This document shows positions 1 to 13,000 of a DNA stretch of 64,000 nt, piece after piece (position 1 is the stretch's first letter; every line of letters begins with the position of its first letter). Below the pieces are notes generated by a model. It searched no databases, had not been told where the DNA came from, and was given only the letters and a program-made list of their open reading frames with translations. The translations under genes were made by a program, and so were the position numbers. Origin of the DNA: Trileptium ribeirensis (taxonomy: Eukaryota > Nematoda > Enoplea > Enoplida > Thoracostomopsidae); the NCBI GenBank assembly GCA_030248225.1, contig JASANE010029378.1:1-64000 (forward strand), given 5' to 3'.

Positions 1-938
1 GAAGTAAGATAAACTTATTTCACCGCTGATAAATGGATGTTTAAAACGATGTTGCAGTATAATTCAATTTAATCATATCCTTTTACAGTGGTTATCCGAT
101 CCCTTCGGCAAACAATGTTAAAGAAAATTATTATTCCGTTTCACCACCGATACGGTTTTGTACTGATAATATCATATTTATGCTTCGGTTTTTATTGTAG
201 TTATACGCAGTGATTTATAGTAAGCAATATAGTCAGTACTTACGTCGACAGTGAATTCGATATTTCAATGCCTTTTGAGTGACGGAGAATGCTCTTTGTC
301 ATCATCAACTGTATTAATTTTGGATATCGATTTTTAAAGTGGCGACTCATCTCAGAACCAAGTGTTAGTGCAAAAAAAATGATTATTATTGTACACGAAA
401 ATCAGTGTGGGTTGACTTTATGAAACTTGCGTAGTAGGGATTGGGACGGTTTAATGAATTTCGTTGACGATGTGTGTCTCATACTAGTCTTCTCTTCAAA
501 CTACCATCAAATCATGATATTGTACTGTTAGTCCATGTTCACATTGCGTCCGGTCAGACACGGCTAAACTCTATGCATACAATAATGCATATGAATTTAT
601 ATATTCATTTTTCGCACTATTTCATACGATTCGGTCCGGACAATTTGTGCAGTCCATTTCGGATCGGATATGATAGGATTCGGATGGGTATCGGACGCAG
701 GGTGAACATGCCCTTGCTGTTGATGAATTCTTGTTTACTGAAACATGTAATTTTTTCTGTATGTTAATTTATGTTATTTGGAACTTTGTACCTATAATTC
801 CAGTTGAAATAATAGTCATAAGTCATGTTTAACTATGCAACAGGCTGTATTATTGAAAAAATATGCCAGACTATTTTACTATTCATAGTCACAATTATTA
901 TGTTTCACGGATGTTTCGAAGCGTAATTACTATTTTAG
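1..938. other. Intronic sequence upstream of the first visible AQR exon
   Basis: I see no recognisable element here. The first bases (GAAGTAAGAT) could be the end of the preceding AQR exon followed by a GTAAGA donor at 4-9. The reading phase would fit a Gly-Ser junction, but three bases of exon are too few to support a call. The 97-codon open frame at 474-767 has no recognisable similarity. Confidence 0.4.
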
Positions 939-1031
939 GCTCGTTGGCGTTAAACAAGTTAAATCTCCAGTTCTTGACGCTTCATGATTATTTATTGCGC
1001 AATTTTAATTTGTTTCGCTTAGAATCAACGT
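939..1031 (+). CDS. AQR: AQR exon ([19 protein letters not shown] block)
   Basis: The acceptor ATTTTAG ends at 938 and the donor GTAAGT starts at 1032. The exon starts with two bases completing a codon and ends with one base (T). It encodes the near-invariant Aquarius block with [16 protein letters not shown]. The split tyrosine codon is completed by AC at the start of the next exon, as expected for the conserved STYEIR sequence. Confidence 0.93.
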
Positions 1032-4000
1032 GTAAGTGATTTAATGTGTTAAGCTACGTGAAGCAGCTATGACATTTGTTTTGTATTGCATATCAAAAGC
1101 GAGGAGTTGTAGTATTTTCTTTTGCATAATGTTATTTAGAAATAGGCGACAGTGCAACAGTAAATTAGTAATAGTTTATTCTGCCTGGATTCTGCAAAGA
1201 TTTTAATTTTCTAACACGTGGATGTCTTGAAGGAAATGGAATTGCGATTAAAACTTTGTAACAAATTCTATTATGGCTGTATGGTTTGGAATGTAGTGGA
1301 TTATTTCAAGCAAATTTCCATTCTGAAATTAGGTTCCATTGCACTTATGGATATTTTTTAACTCAACACATAATGAATTTGGGAACACTACTGTCACAAA
1401 GAAGGTGTTGGTAACTTGTTTGATCTGTGAGAGCGAAGAAAGTGTAGCAGGATAAATTTTGCTGCTCGTTCGTGTTTCCATGAGGCTAGATCGATAACAT
1501 GTGGACGGTTTTTTATATATTTTATATAAAAGTTTATTCGATTACGCAGATGCACTTTTTCAGTTTTCTTAAGTTTGGCTGTGGTATGTAACGAGTAATC
1601 ACAAAACTTACAGATTAGGCAAACTTGATAAAACATCTTTTCTGTCATGAATTAATAACGATGTACGTAATCTGTCTCACAAAAATTCATCGGTGAACCT
1701 AACTTTCTAAGCAGAATTTGAATATAGTGGAAAAATTGATGTACATACAGGCCACGGACAGAATTAACTGTACATGCGCACACACGCAAACACGTTTGAA
1801 CCCACACGCACGCAAACGTGGTTGAACGCACACGAACACGTTTAAACTTGCACGCACGCAAACGCATATAAACCCATACGCACGAAAACGCGTTTAAACT
1901 CATTGGCGCGCGTGCATTTTTTATGCAGTTAATTTTGTCTGTTACTGTATTCTCATGAATACATATATCTATTCCCCAGTTTATGCAAATTAGGTAAACC
2001 GCAGGGAGTAACCGGAATTCCGGTTCCGGCAAAAATCGTGTTCCGGTGGTGGTTCCGGCAAAAACCATATCGGAACCGGAATTCCAGTTTAAAAATTTCG
2101 TTTCAATTATTACACATTTTTTTACTTCATCTGTGGTCCAAACATAAGTAATACATACACAATGATCAAGTTTCAATACAATCAAACAAAAGAGAAGATT
2201 AACTCACCAAATTGCCGTGTGAAACATAAGTAGGACACCTAAGTTCAGCGGGAATTTTTTATCGTAATCCTGCAGGAGTTTTTAACAAAACAAAGCCAGC
2301 TCGATGCTTGTAGCAGATATTTTACATATTCAGAAGTCTGCGAGGTATGTTAGAATTAAACGGTCCAACTCGATGAAAGAGTATGGATTATTTAGAAGTA
2401 CTTAGCTGTACGATTGGCTAACATAAATTGCGTCAAGCACCAGCCACAGCGCTTTTCATTTTTGTAAATCAGTCTACATTGAAGTAAAGTAAGATATCTA
2501 CAACCAACGCAGCCAGAAACTACGTTCTTGGCAATGAACTGTATATATTGAAACAGTTTGTCTCATTTATAGCATTCTGATCAGAAATTTATCATCGTTA
2601 TCATCTGGCTATTGGGCACTGCTTGCCCAACGCTAGGCTAAACAATATCTCTGACCACTGATCAGAAAATTATAGTATACCTTACTATATTTTCTCTTAG
2701 AACCATATTAAACCAATAATAATTTCAAGCTTCCTACTGGACAACATGTAACAAACGTATGTGTAGTAAAGGGAAGTAACTGGAGACAGATCGAAGGTGT
2801 TTAGTCTGCGCTCCATGCAACCATGTTTAGCTACAAGCACATTCAGTTTGACACAATTTACTTAAGCTGTATAGTGGAAGACATTTTTTGCTCTGGGGAT
2901 CCAAAAAACCGAGATATTGATAGATTAATAAACATTATTAACTTCTTGAGTATCTTCAAAGTTCCAGAAAGAGACAATAATGTCATGCAATACATTACGT
3001 TATTTAATGTAAAAGTTGTTTTTAATACATTTTAAATTCACTGTGCCTTCATTTCTTCCTTCATGTGTGTTACTCGAAGACCAGGTTCCGGATCCGGTTT
3101 AAATGGACGATTCCGGTTATTCCCTGGTAAACAGTAATTCCTTCGTACCTTAAGATTGATGCCAAGTACGTTCGCTAAAGTTTCTTTAGTTCTGCAGAAT
3201 TAACCCTATTACTGAACTGTGCTTAAGTGCTGAAAAATTTATAGGAATTAGTTGAATATTTTCATTACAACTTGATAACAACTTCGGTTCTTTTGCGGAA
3301 GGTTATGGATGAAAATAAACTTCATATGAGGAAATTTGTATTTCCAAAGCTGTTGAATTATTCATTATACTGGTTATTTATGTTGATGGTTAACTCTTAA
3401 TTACAGTACCTGCCACAATACGATGGTCCTCTTAAGGGCGAACGAATGACGAGCAAATTATAAAATTTTAATGTAAAATTTTATTTCTCCGCGAGCATGC
3501 CGCGAGCGAACACTCAGAGAGTGGTGCGCGAGCAGCAGTCAGTTGTGCCGAGTCCATACGTACTGTTCTTTGTTACTTGTTCTACTCAGCATTGTTCAGA
3601 TTTTCTATCAGGGTTGCCATAAAGGGGAAATTAATAGGTACACGGGAAATAGCGGCAAATCGGGAAATTTGGTGTCAAATGGGGAAAAAGAGAAATATAA
3701 CTTCGGGCTATGTCAAAAATATTCTCAATTGTCCGTATTGCTACTGCTAAGGAATAAAACGCGGTCCTCTGTTCAATATCATTTTAACGAGTACTAAAAG
3801 CTTTTCTAAAAATTTTTCCACCAAAAACAAATTTTGCCATATTTTCAATTTATTAGTACGCAGAGGGTTAGCGAGCTCTATATTTTGGGCATTTTTTAGG
3901 TATTTTTAAATGATGAATGACGATAATGAATGATAATGAATGATGACATGATGTGCAAAAACGGAAACTTTGATCTCACAAACGGGAAATTGTCATCCAA

Positions 4001-7000
4001 AACATTGTGGCAATCCTGTGCTCAAGCTTATAAACAACGTATTGTACTTTTGCTGCATGTATGATTTTGGCAGTTTTTAGGATTTTCACCGGGCTCAGAT
4101 TCAGCTGCGCTGGCTTTTAACATAATAAAAATGGTGCTATTATTGCATGATTCCATGTTTTCTAAGTCCACTTTTAATCTTTTCACCTTCTAATATGTAA
4201 TTAATCATTTGGGAAAAGTATATTAATTAACCGTATTAAATATAAGCGCAGCCCGTTGTGTTCATTGGTGTTTTAATTGGTATTTCAGACGAGATTCGGG
4301 GAGATTTAGAGGACGCACTTTTCCGATTAAAACCGTGGTTGCATGAAGATGGTCAAAGTATCATTTATGGCGGATGGGCAAGGATGGCGTTGCCCATTAA
4401 CAGCTTTAACATAGCAGAAGTGAGTGTTGTTTATAGTGGAACGAAGTTATGGCAGAAATATTTTATAGAGTTGCAACTTTTCAAAATTGGTACCTGGAAT
4501 CGGACCCCGGACCTTGCAAAATAAAATAACCGGACCCGGAATTTTGAAAACGAATACCCGGCGCTGGGTCCGGCCTACATAAATAAATAATAAATATACA
4601 TAGGTATATTATAGTTTTATACATATTATACAGGTTATATCTTATAATGTAATTGCCGTATGTCTGTCTGTGTGTGTCCCAAGTTTTGGATTTGTCACAT
4701 ATTTTTGATCTCCTACGCTTTTTTCACAACCCACCCACCTTTGAATTAAAAAATAGTGTCATTTTATTGGTTTCCATGATGTAACTTTTCAACTGCTTCA
4801 TGGATTTTGACAATTTTTTTTGTTTTATTTCTTTAAGACGTGCCGAAAGTATCGACCGACAAAGTTTTGCAAAGGGGATGCACCCGTACTTGGAGGACCC
4901 CCTTTAAACTGTCTTATAATGTAATTGCCGTATGTCTGTCTGTGTATGTGCCAAGTTTTGGGTTGTCACATATTTTTGACCATGACTTTTGAAACCGTTT
5001 TGGATTTTTGTGCGGTATTTTGTTGGGCAGGAAATCGATATGGGAATGCACTGACACTATTTTTAGGCATCCCCTATGCTTTTTTCACAACCCACCCCCC
5101 TTGAAATAAAAAATAGTGTCATTTTATACGTTTTAATGGTGTAACTTTTCAACTGCTTCATGGATTTTGACGAACTTTTTTTTGTTTCATTTCTTTAAGA
5201 CGTGCCGAAAGTATCGACGAACTTTTGCAAAGGGGATGTACCCCCTAATTGCCCCCCCTTTAAACTATCTTATAATGTAATTGCTGTATGTCTATCTGTA
5301 TGTCCCAAGTTTTGTGTTTGTCACATATTTTTCACCATGACTTTTGAAACCGCTTATGGATTTTTATGGGGGTTTTGTTAGATAGTACATCGAATATGGG
5401 AATGCACTGTCACTATTTGTAGGCATCCCCTACGCTTTTTTCGCAACCCAGCCCCCTTTGAATTAAAAAATAGTGTCATTTTATTGGTTTTCATGATGTT
5501 ACTTTTCAACTGCTTCATGGATTTTGACAATCTTTTTTGTTTTATTTCTTTAAGACGTGCCGAAAGTATCGACAAAGTTTTGCAAAGGGGATGTACCCCT
5601 ACTTGGGGGACCCCCCTTTAAACTATCTTATAATGTAATTGCCGTATGTCTGTCTGTGTATGTGCCAAGTTTTGGGTTGTCACATATTTTTGACCATGAC
5701 TTTTGAAACTGTTTATGGATTTTTATGCGGTTTTTTGTTGGGTAGGAAATCAATATGGGAATGTAGGGACAATATTTTTGGCACCCCTTGTGTTTTTTTC
5801 ACAACCTACCCCCTTGAAATAAAAAATAGTGTCATTTTATACGTTTTAATGGTGTAACTTTTCAACTGCTTCATGGATTTTGACGAACTTTTTTTGTTTC
5901 ATTTCTTTAAGACGTGCCGAAAGTATTGACGAACTTTTGCATAGGGGATGTACCCCCTAATTGGGGGACCCCCCTTTAAACTATCTTATAATATAATTGC
6001 CGTTTGTCGGTCTGTGTATGTGCCAAGTTTTGGGTTTGTCACATATTTTTGACCATGACTTTTGAAACCGCTTGTGGATTTTTATGGGGTTTTTGTTGGG
6101 CAGGAAATCGATATGGGAACGCATGGACACTATTGCTGGGCATCCCCTATTCTTTTTTCACAACCCACCCCCCTTGAAATAAAAAATAGTGTCATTTTAT
6201 ACGTTTTAATGGAATAACTTTTCAACTGCTTCATGGATTTTGACGAACTTTTTTTTGTTTCATTTCTTTAAGACGTGCCGAAAGTATCGACGAACTTTTG
6301 CAAAGGGGATGTACCCCCTAATTGGGCCCCCCCTCTTTAAACTATCTTATAATGTAATTGCTGTGTGTCTCTCTTTGTGTCCCAAGTTTAGGATTTGTCA
6401 TATATTTTTGATCATAACTTTTGAAACTGTTTATGGATTTTTATGCGGTTTTTTGTTGGGTAGGAAATCAATATGGAAATGCAGGGACAATATTTTTGGG
6501 CACCCCTTGTGTTTTTTTCACAACCCACCCCCCTTAAAATCAAAAAATAGTGTCATTTTATACGTTTTAATGGGTAACTTTTCAACTGCTTCATGGATTT
6601 TGACGAACTTTTTTTGTTTCATTTCTTTAAGACGTGCCGAAAGTACCAACGAACGTTTGCATAGGGGACGTACCCCCTAATTGGGGGACCCCCCTTTAAA
6701 CTATCTTATAATATAAATGCCGTTTGTCTCTCTGTGTATGTCCCAAGTTTTGTGTTTGTCACATATTTTTCACCATGACTTTTGAAACCGCTTATGGATT
6801 TTTATGGGGTTTTTGTTGGATAGGACATCGAATATAGGAATGCACTGACATTATTTTTGGGCATCCCCTACGCTTTTTTCACAACCCACCCCCCTTTAAA
6901 TTAAAAAATAGTGTCATTTTATTGGTTTCCATGATGTAACTTTTCAACTGCTTCATGGATTTTGACAATCTTTTTTGTTTTATTGCTTTAAAACGTGCCG

Positions 7001-10000
7001 AAAGTATCGACAAAGTTTTGCAAAGGGTATGTACCCCTACTTGGGGGACCCCCCTTTAAACTATCTTATAATGTAATTGCCGTATGTCTGTCTGTGTATG
7101 TGCCAAGTTTTGGGTTGTCACATATTTTTGACCATGACTTTTGAAACTGTTTATGGATTTTTATGCGGTTTTTTGTTGGGTAGGAAATCAATATGGGAAT
7201 GCAGGGACAATATTTTGGGCACCCCTTGTGTTTTTTTCACAACCTACCGCCCTTGAAATAAAAAATAGTGTCATTTTATACGTTTTAATGGTGTAACTTT
7301 TCAACTGCTTCATGGATTTTGACGAACTTTTTTTGTTTCATTTCTTTAAGACGTGCCGAAAGTATTGACGAACTTTTGCATAGGGGATGTACCCCCTAAT
7401 TGGGGACCCCCCTTTAAACTATCTTATAATATAATTGCCGTTTGTCGGTCTATGTATGTGCCAAGTTTTGGGTTTGTCACATATTTTTGACCATGACTTT
7501 TGAAACCGCTTGTGGATTTTTATGGGGTTTTGTTGGATAGGACATCGAATATAGGAATGCACTGACACTATTTTTGGGCATCCCCTACGCTTTTTTCACA
7601 ACCCACCCCCTTTGAATTAAAAAATAGTGTCATTTTATTGGTTTCCATGATGTAACTTTTCAACTGCTTCATGGATTTTTACAATCTTTTTTGTTTTATT
7701 TCTTTAAAACGTGCCGAAAGTATCGACAAAGTTTTGCAAAGGGGATGTACCCCTACTTGGGTGACCCCCTTTAAACTATCTTATATTGTAATTGCCGTAT
7801 GTCGGTCTGTGTATGTGCCAAGGGGTTGTCACATATTTTTGATCATAACTTTTGAAACTGTTTATGGATTTTTATGCGGTTTTTTTGTTGGGTAGTAAAT
7901 CGATATGGAAATGCAGGGACCATATTTTTGGGCATCCCCTATGCTTTTTTCATAACCCACCCCCCTTGAAATAAAAAATAGTGTCATTTTATACGTTTTA
8001 ATGGTGTAACTTTTCTACTGCATCATGGATTTTGACGAATTTTTTTTGCTTCATTTCTTTAAGACGTGCCGAAAGTATCGATGAACTTTTGCAAAGGATA
8101 TGTACCCCCTAATTGCCCCCCTTTAAAGTATCTTATAATGTAATTGCTGTATGTCTATCTGTGTGTCCCAAGTTTTGTGTTTGTCACATATTTTTGACCA
8201 TGGCTTTTGAAACCGCTTATGGATTTTTATGGGTGTTTTGTTGGATAGGACATAGAATATGGGAATGCACTGACACTATTTTTGGGCATCCCCTACGCTT
8301 TTTCGCAACCCAGCCCCCTTTGAATTAAAAAATAGTGTCATTTTATTGGTTTTCATGATGTTACTTTTCAACTGCTTCATGGATTTTGACAATCTTTTTT
8401 GTTTTATTTCTTTAAGACGTGCCGAAAGTATCGACGAACTTTTGCAAATGGGATGTACCCCCTAATTGGGGGAGCTCCTTTTAAACCATCTTATGATACT
8501 GTTTTCGACATTTTTCACCATTTTAACACATCCATAAGGGTACAATAGTGTTTTCGACATTTTAACACATCCATAAGGGTACAATTGTGTTTTCGACATT
8601 TTAACACATCCATAAGGGTACAGTATATAGTGTTTTTGACATTTTAACACATCCGTAAGGCAGGGAATAACCGGAACCGGAACCAGCAACCGGAACCGTC
8701 CATTTAAACCGGATCCGGAACCGTAACCTGGTCTTCGAAATTTATATATAGTAAAACAGATAATGGAAGAAATGAAGGTATAGTGGATTTAAAATGCATT
8801 AAAAATAACTTTACATTAAACTTAATGTATTGCGATGGTATTATTGCCTTTCTGAAAGTTTAAAGAGACTGAGGAAGCTAATAATGTTTATTTATCGATC
8901 AAATATCTCGGTTTTTGGACATTCAGAGCAAAAATGTCTTCCATACACCATTGCGTATACTGCGTCAAATCGAATGTGCTTACAAAGCTTGGAGCTTAGA
9001 ATACACACTTTCGGCTCTGTCTCCAGTCGCCTCCCTTTACTACACATACGTTTGTTGCATGTTCTTCGGAAGGAAACTTAAAATTATTGGTTTATATGAT
9101 TCTAAGAGAAATTAATAGATAGAAGGTAATTTTATGATCAGTGGTCAGAGACGCTGTTTAGTCTAGCGTTGGACAAACAGTGCCCGTCAGTTAGATGATA
9201 ATGATGATAACTTTCTAATCAGAATGCTATAAATGAGACACACTGTGATGCTGCTCGCACAGTTTCAATAAATACAGTTCATAGCCAAGAAAACAGTTTC
9301 TAGATGCGTTGCAGATAACGTTAGTTTACTTTAATTTAGACTGATTTACCAAGTTTACAAGCGCCCTGGCGGGTACCTGACGCAATTTATGTTAGCCAAG
9401 CATACCCTAAGTACTTCTGCGTAAGCCATACTCTGTTACCGAGTTGGACCGGTTTAATTCAAACGTATCCCACAGACTTCTGGAAGTGTAAAATAGCTGC
9501 TACAAGCATCGACCTGGCTTTGATTGCACAAACTCCTGCAGGTTATTATGAAAAATTCCTGCTCAAATTATGTGCCCTACTTACGTTTCACACGGCAAAT
9601 TGGTTAGTTAATCTTTTCTTTTGCTTGGTTGTATTGGAGCTTTATCATTGTGTAATATATATTACATATGTTTGGATTACAGGATGAAGCAAAAAACGTG
9701 GTCAAACAAAATTTTTAAACCGGAATTTCGGTTCCGGTATGGTTTTTGCCCTTTGCCGGAACCGGAACACGATTTTCGCCGGAACCGGAACCGGAATTCC
9801 GGTTACTCCCTGCCATAAGGGTATAATAGTGTTTTTATCATTTTGACACATCCGTAAGGGTATGATACTGGTTTCGACATTTTGACATATCCGTAAAGGT
9901 ATGGTACTGTTTTCGACATTTTAACACATCTGTAATGGGGTAATGTTGTTTTCATCATTTTAACACATCCATAAGGGTATAATAGTGTTTTCGACATTTT

Positions 10001-13000
10001 AGCACATCCATAAGGGTATAATTTTTTTTTATCATTTTGACACATCGTAAGGGTATGATACTGTTTTCGACATTTTGACATATCCGTAAGAGTATGATAC
10101 TGTTTTCGACATTTTGACACATCCGTAAGGGTATGATACTGTTTTCGACGTTTTGACACATCCGAAAGGGTGTAATAGTGTTTTCGCTATTTTAACACAT
10201 ACTAGACGTGGGATGAAAAAACAGAGTTAGTTTGTATTTTTTTACAAATGTCATAACTTAAAAAATACTGTTTTCCGAAAACGGTGGCCGCAGGCCCACT
10301 CTGCCATACTACCGGCGCGAAGCGGGCCGAAGGACCGCGGCGGCCGAAGGCCGGCTTTCGCGCTGGTATAATAATATGGCTGGTAATATATATGTAACTC
10401 GAAATGGCTTGTAGTCCATACCGACCGTTTCGCAGATCGCCTTATTGATATTGGCGCATTGCTGCGATGTCAACAGAAACATTTTTGAATTCAACACTTA
10501 GCCAAAACGTGCTGTCTATTTTATTGTTTAGATGTAAATGTTTGACATTTTAACGTATCTTTAACTGTGCGCTGGCCCCTAAGGACCTTAAAACGCATGA
10601 TGTCAACTTCAGGTTCCCAATCCCAAATCTAAAGATATGAATATGGATTTCATTATGCGTCGGCTAACCAATGCCAACAGGAAGGTACCGTGGACTTCAT
10701 GTGTCCCGGTCCGGACGTATCTGAGGGAGGGTTGTGTTAATGCCGTCGTCAAAATGAACGACGAGGCCTTTGATGCATTGAAAAATGCATATAATCTCAA
10801 CCCATGGTTTGAGTGTACTCGTATCAACGCCTGGGAGCTGGGTTCCTCTAATACGGCTCCCGTTGATGCTGAGGTGGGTAATCTAACCAATTAAGATGAG
10901 AAAAAAATGAATTTGGTCAATTTTTTGCAAATAAATTTGCAGCATTGCATTAATGCTATGGTCGAACTTAATCGAAGGATTAAGAACCTGAATTCTTTCG
11001 TAGTCTTAATACAGGAGCCCTACACCTATAAAGGCAGGATCATAGGATTGGAGGGTAAGGATACAAATCTTTTCTATCTCAAAAGGGATGATGAGCAGCC
11101 GAGGACTGCAATTTTGTTATCTAAGGATGTACATGGTTTATTTCTGGAACATCTAAGTTGCAGGGATTGTACTGTAGTTACGATGCAGGTTAAGACTGGC
11201 AGCGGAAGTAAAAGGATTCTTGCGTCATCAATGTATTTGCCTTATGATGCACCAGATCCTCCTCCCACTGTGGAACTTAGGAATGTTGTGGAGCACAGCA
11301 TAAGGAATAATCTATTAGCTATAATTGGGTGTGACGCCAATGCACACAATGTGGTATGGGGAAGCACCAACAACAATCCCAGAGGGGAAGCGCTGTTGGA
11401 TTATATTGCTACTGTGGGACTAGAGATTGCTAACGTTGGGACAGTGCCAACGTTTGTAAATGCAGTTAGGCGTGAAGTTCTTGACTTAACCCTCACTATG
11501 GGGAGAATTGACATACAAGACTGGTATGTATCGGTGGAAAATTCCTTCTCTGATCACAGATATGTTTGCTTTGGATATGGCGAGGTCTATAGCACAAGTA
11601 CTTGGACGATAAATCCGAGGAAAGTTAGAAAGGGCATGTTCTTGGAAAAACTGGAAACAAGAATGTGTGAGTGCACCGAAATCGGCTCTACAGAAGTGGA
11701 TCTTGATATAGCTGCTGTTAAGTTACAAACGGCTATTATAGATGCTGCGACTAGCTCTACACCAAAAAATGTTAATAAACATGCAGGGCCAGGCCGCAAG
11801 CCGAATTGGTGGGCTGAGGAACATGAATCCCTTAGAGCCAGAAGTCGGCAGCTATATCGACGTGCAATCAAGTTTAATACAACTGATGATTGGAACAGAT
11901 ATAGAACGGTGCAAAGTGAGTATAAATATGCTATACGCATGGCAAAACGGATATCATGGCGTAAATTTTGTGACAATGTCGTGAGCACTAATGCTATGTC
12001 AAGAATGCACAAAGTTTTTAAGAGTGAAAGAAAAAATGATATTAGTGCCCTGATTGATAGTACTGGTAATGGAACTGATGAACCGGGTGAAGTGCTCTGG
12101 TTGCTGCTGAGTGAACAGTTTCCTGGCTGTGTTAAGGACAGTGGTCACATCTACAGAGGCACCAGTAAGAGAGGCAATACTGAAACTCGGCAATTGGCTA
12201 ATGCTATAATCACAGAGCAGATTACGGTGGGCCATTGCCTCTTTCGGGGCATACAAGGCACCTGGAATTGATGGAGTCTACCCGGTTTATCTTCAAATGG
12301 GTGTTGATATTATTATAGACTTTTTATTGGAACTATACAAAAATTGCCTCATGATTGGCTACATTCCGGCATCGTGGAGGGTTGCAAAAACGGTCTTTAT
12401 TGCGAAGCCGGGGAAGGATAGTTATCTGGACCCGAAGGCCTATCGGCCAATAAGCCTTTCCTCATTTATGTTAAAAAACATAGAAAGACTTTTTGATAGA
12501 TTTCTAAGGGAAAAAGTACTTCCAGGGAGCCAACTTAGTGCAAATCAGCATGCTTATATTGCTGGAAAATCCACGGTAACGGCGTTGCAAAACATTGTAA
12601 GTCATGTAGAACAGGGCTTCAATATGTCCAAATCAATGCTGGGAGTCTTTCTGGATATAGGAGGTGCATTCAATAAGACACCTTTCAAAGTGATAGGCAA
12701 AGCACTCAGAAGCTTTAATGTGCCTTCACCTATCTGTCTCTTTATTGAGAATATGGTCAAATCGAGGACTGAAGTTGCATCCCTGCTTGGCTCCACGGTC
12801 AACATAAGAGTCAATAGATGTTTTCCCCAGGTTGGAGTGCTATCACCTCTACTGTGGGCTTTGTTGTAAATGAACTGTTAATCAAGCTTCAAAAAGAAGG
12901 ATTTATGGCTCAAGCTTACTCGAATGATATTGCGATCATTGCAAGTGGTTCAAATATTGGGGTAACTGGCCGAAGAATCTGTACTGCACTTAAATGTGTC

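Noticed and set aside
1652..2185. 177-codon minus-strand frame.
   Set aside because: It crosses the CACGCAAACG minisatellite and the end of a hAT-like element, with low-complexity Cys/Arg/Val content.
5639..8328. Several plus-strand open frames with similar proteins ([18 protein letters not shown]).
   Set aside because: They recur once per unit in the ~355-bp satellite and end with the unit. They are products of repetition, not a gene family.
8462..10161. Minus-strand frames of repeated [15 protein letters not shown] peptides.
   Set aside because: The 39-bp unit is a multiple of three, so any open phase stays open. There is no start context or conserved domain.
8491..10195. CRISPR-like regular repeats.
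   Set aside because: The units abut without unique spacers, and the host is a eukaryote. It is a minisatellite.
11587..12256. Minus-strand frames opposite ORF2.
   Set aside because: They are shadows of the endonuclease/RT coding frame, which has clear motifs on the plus strand.
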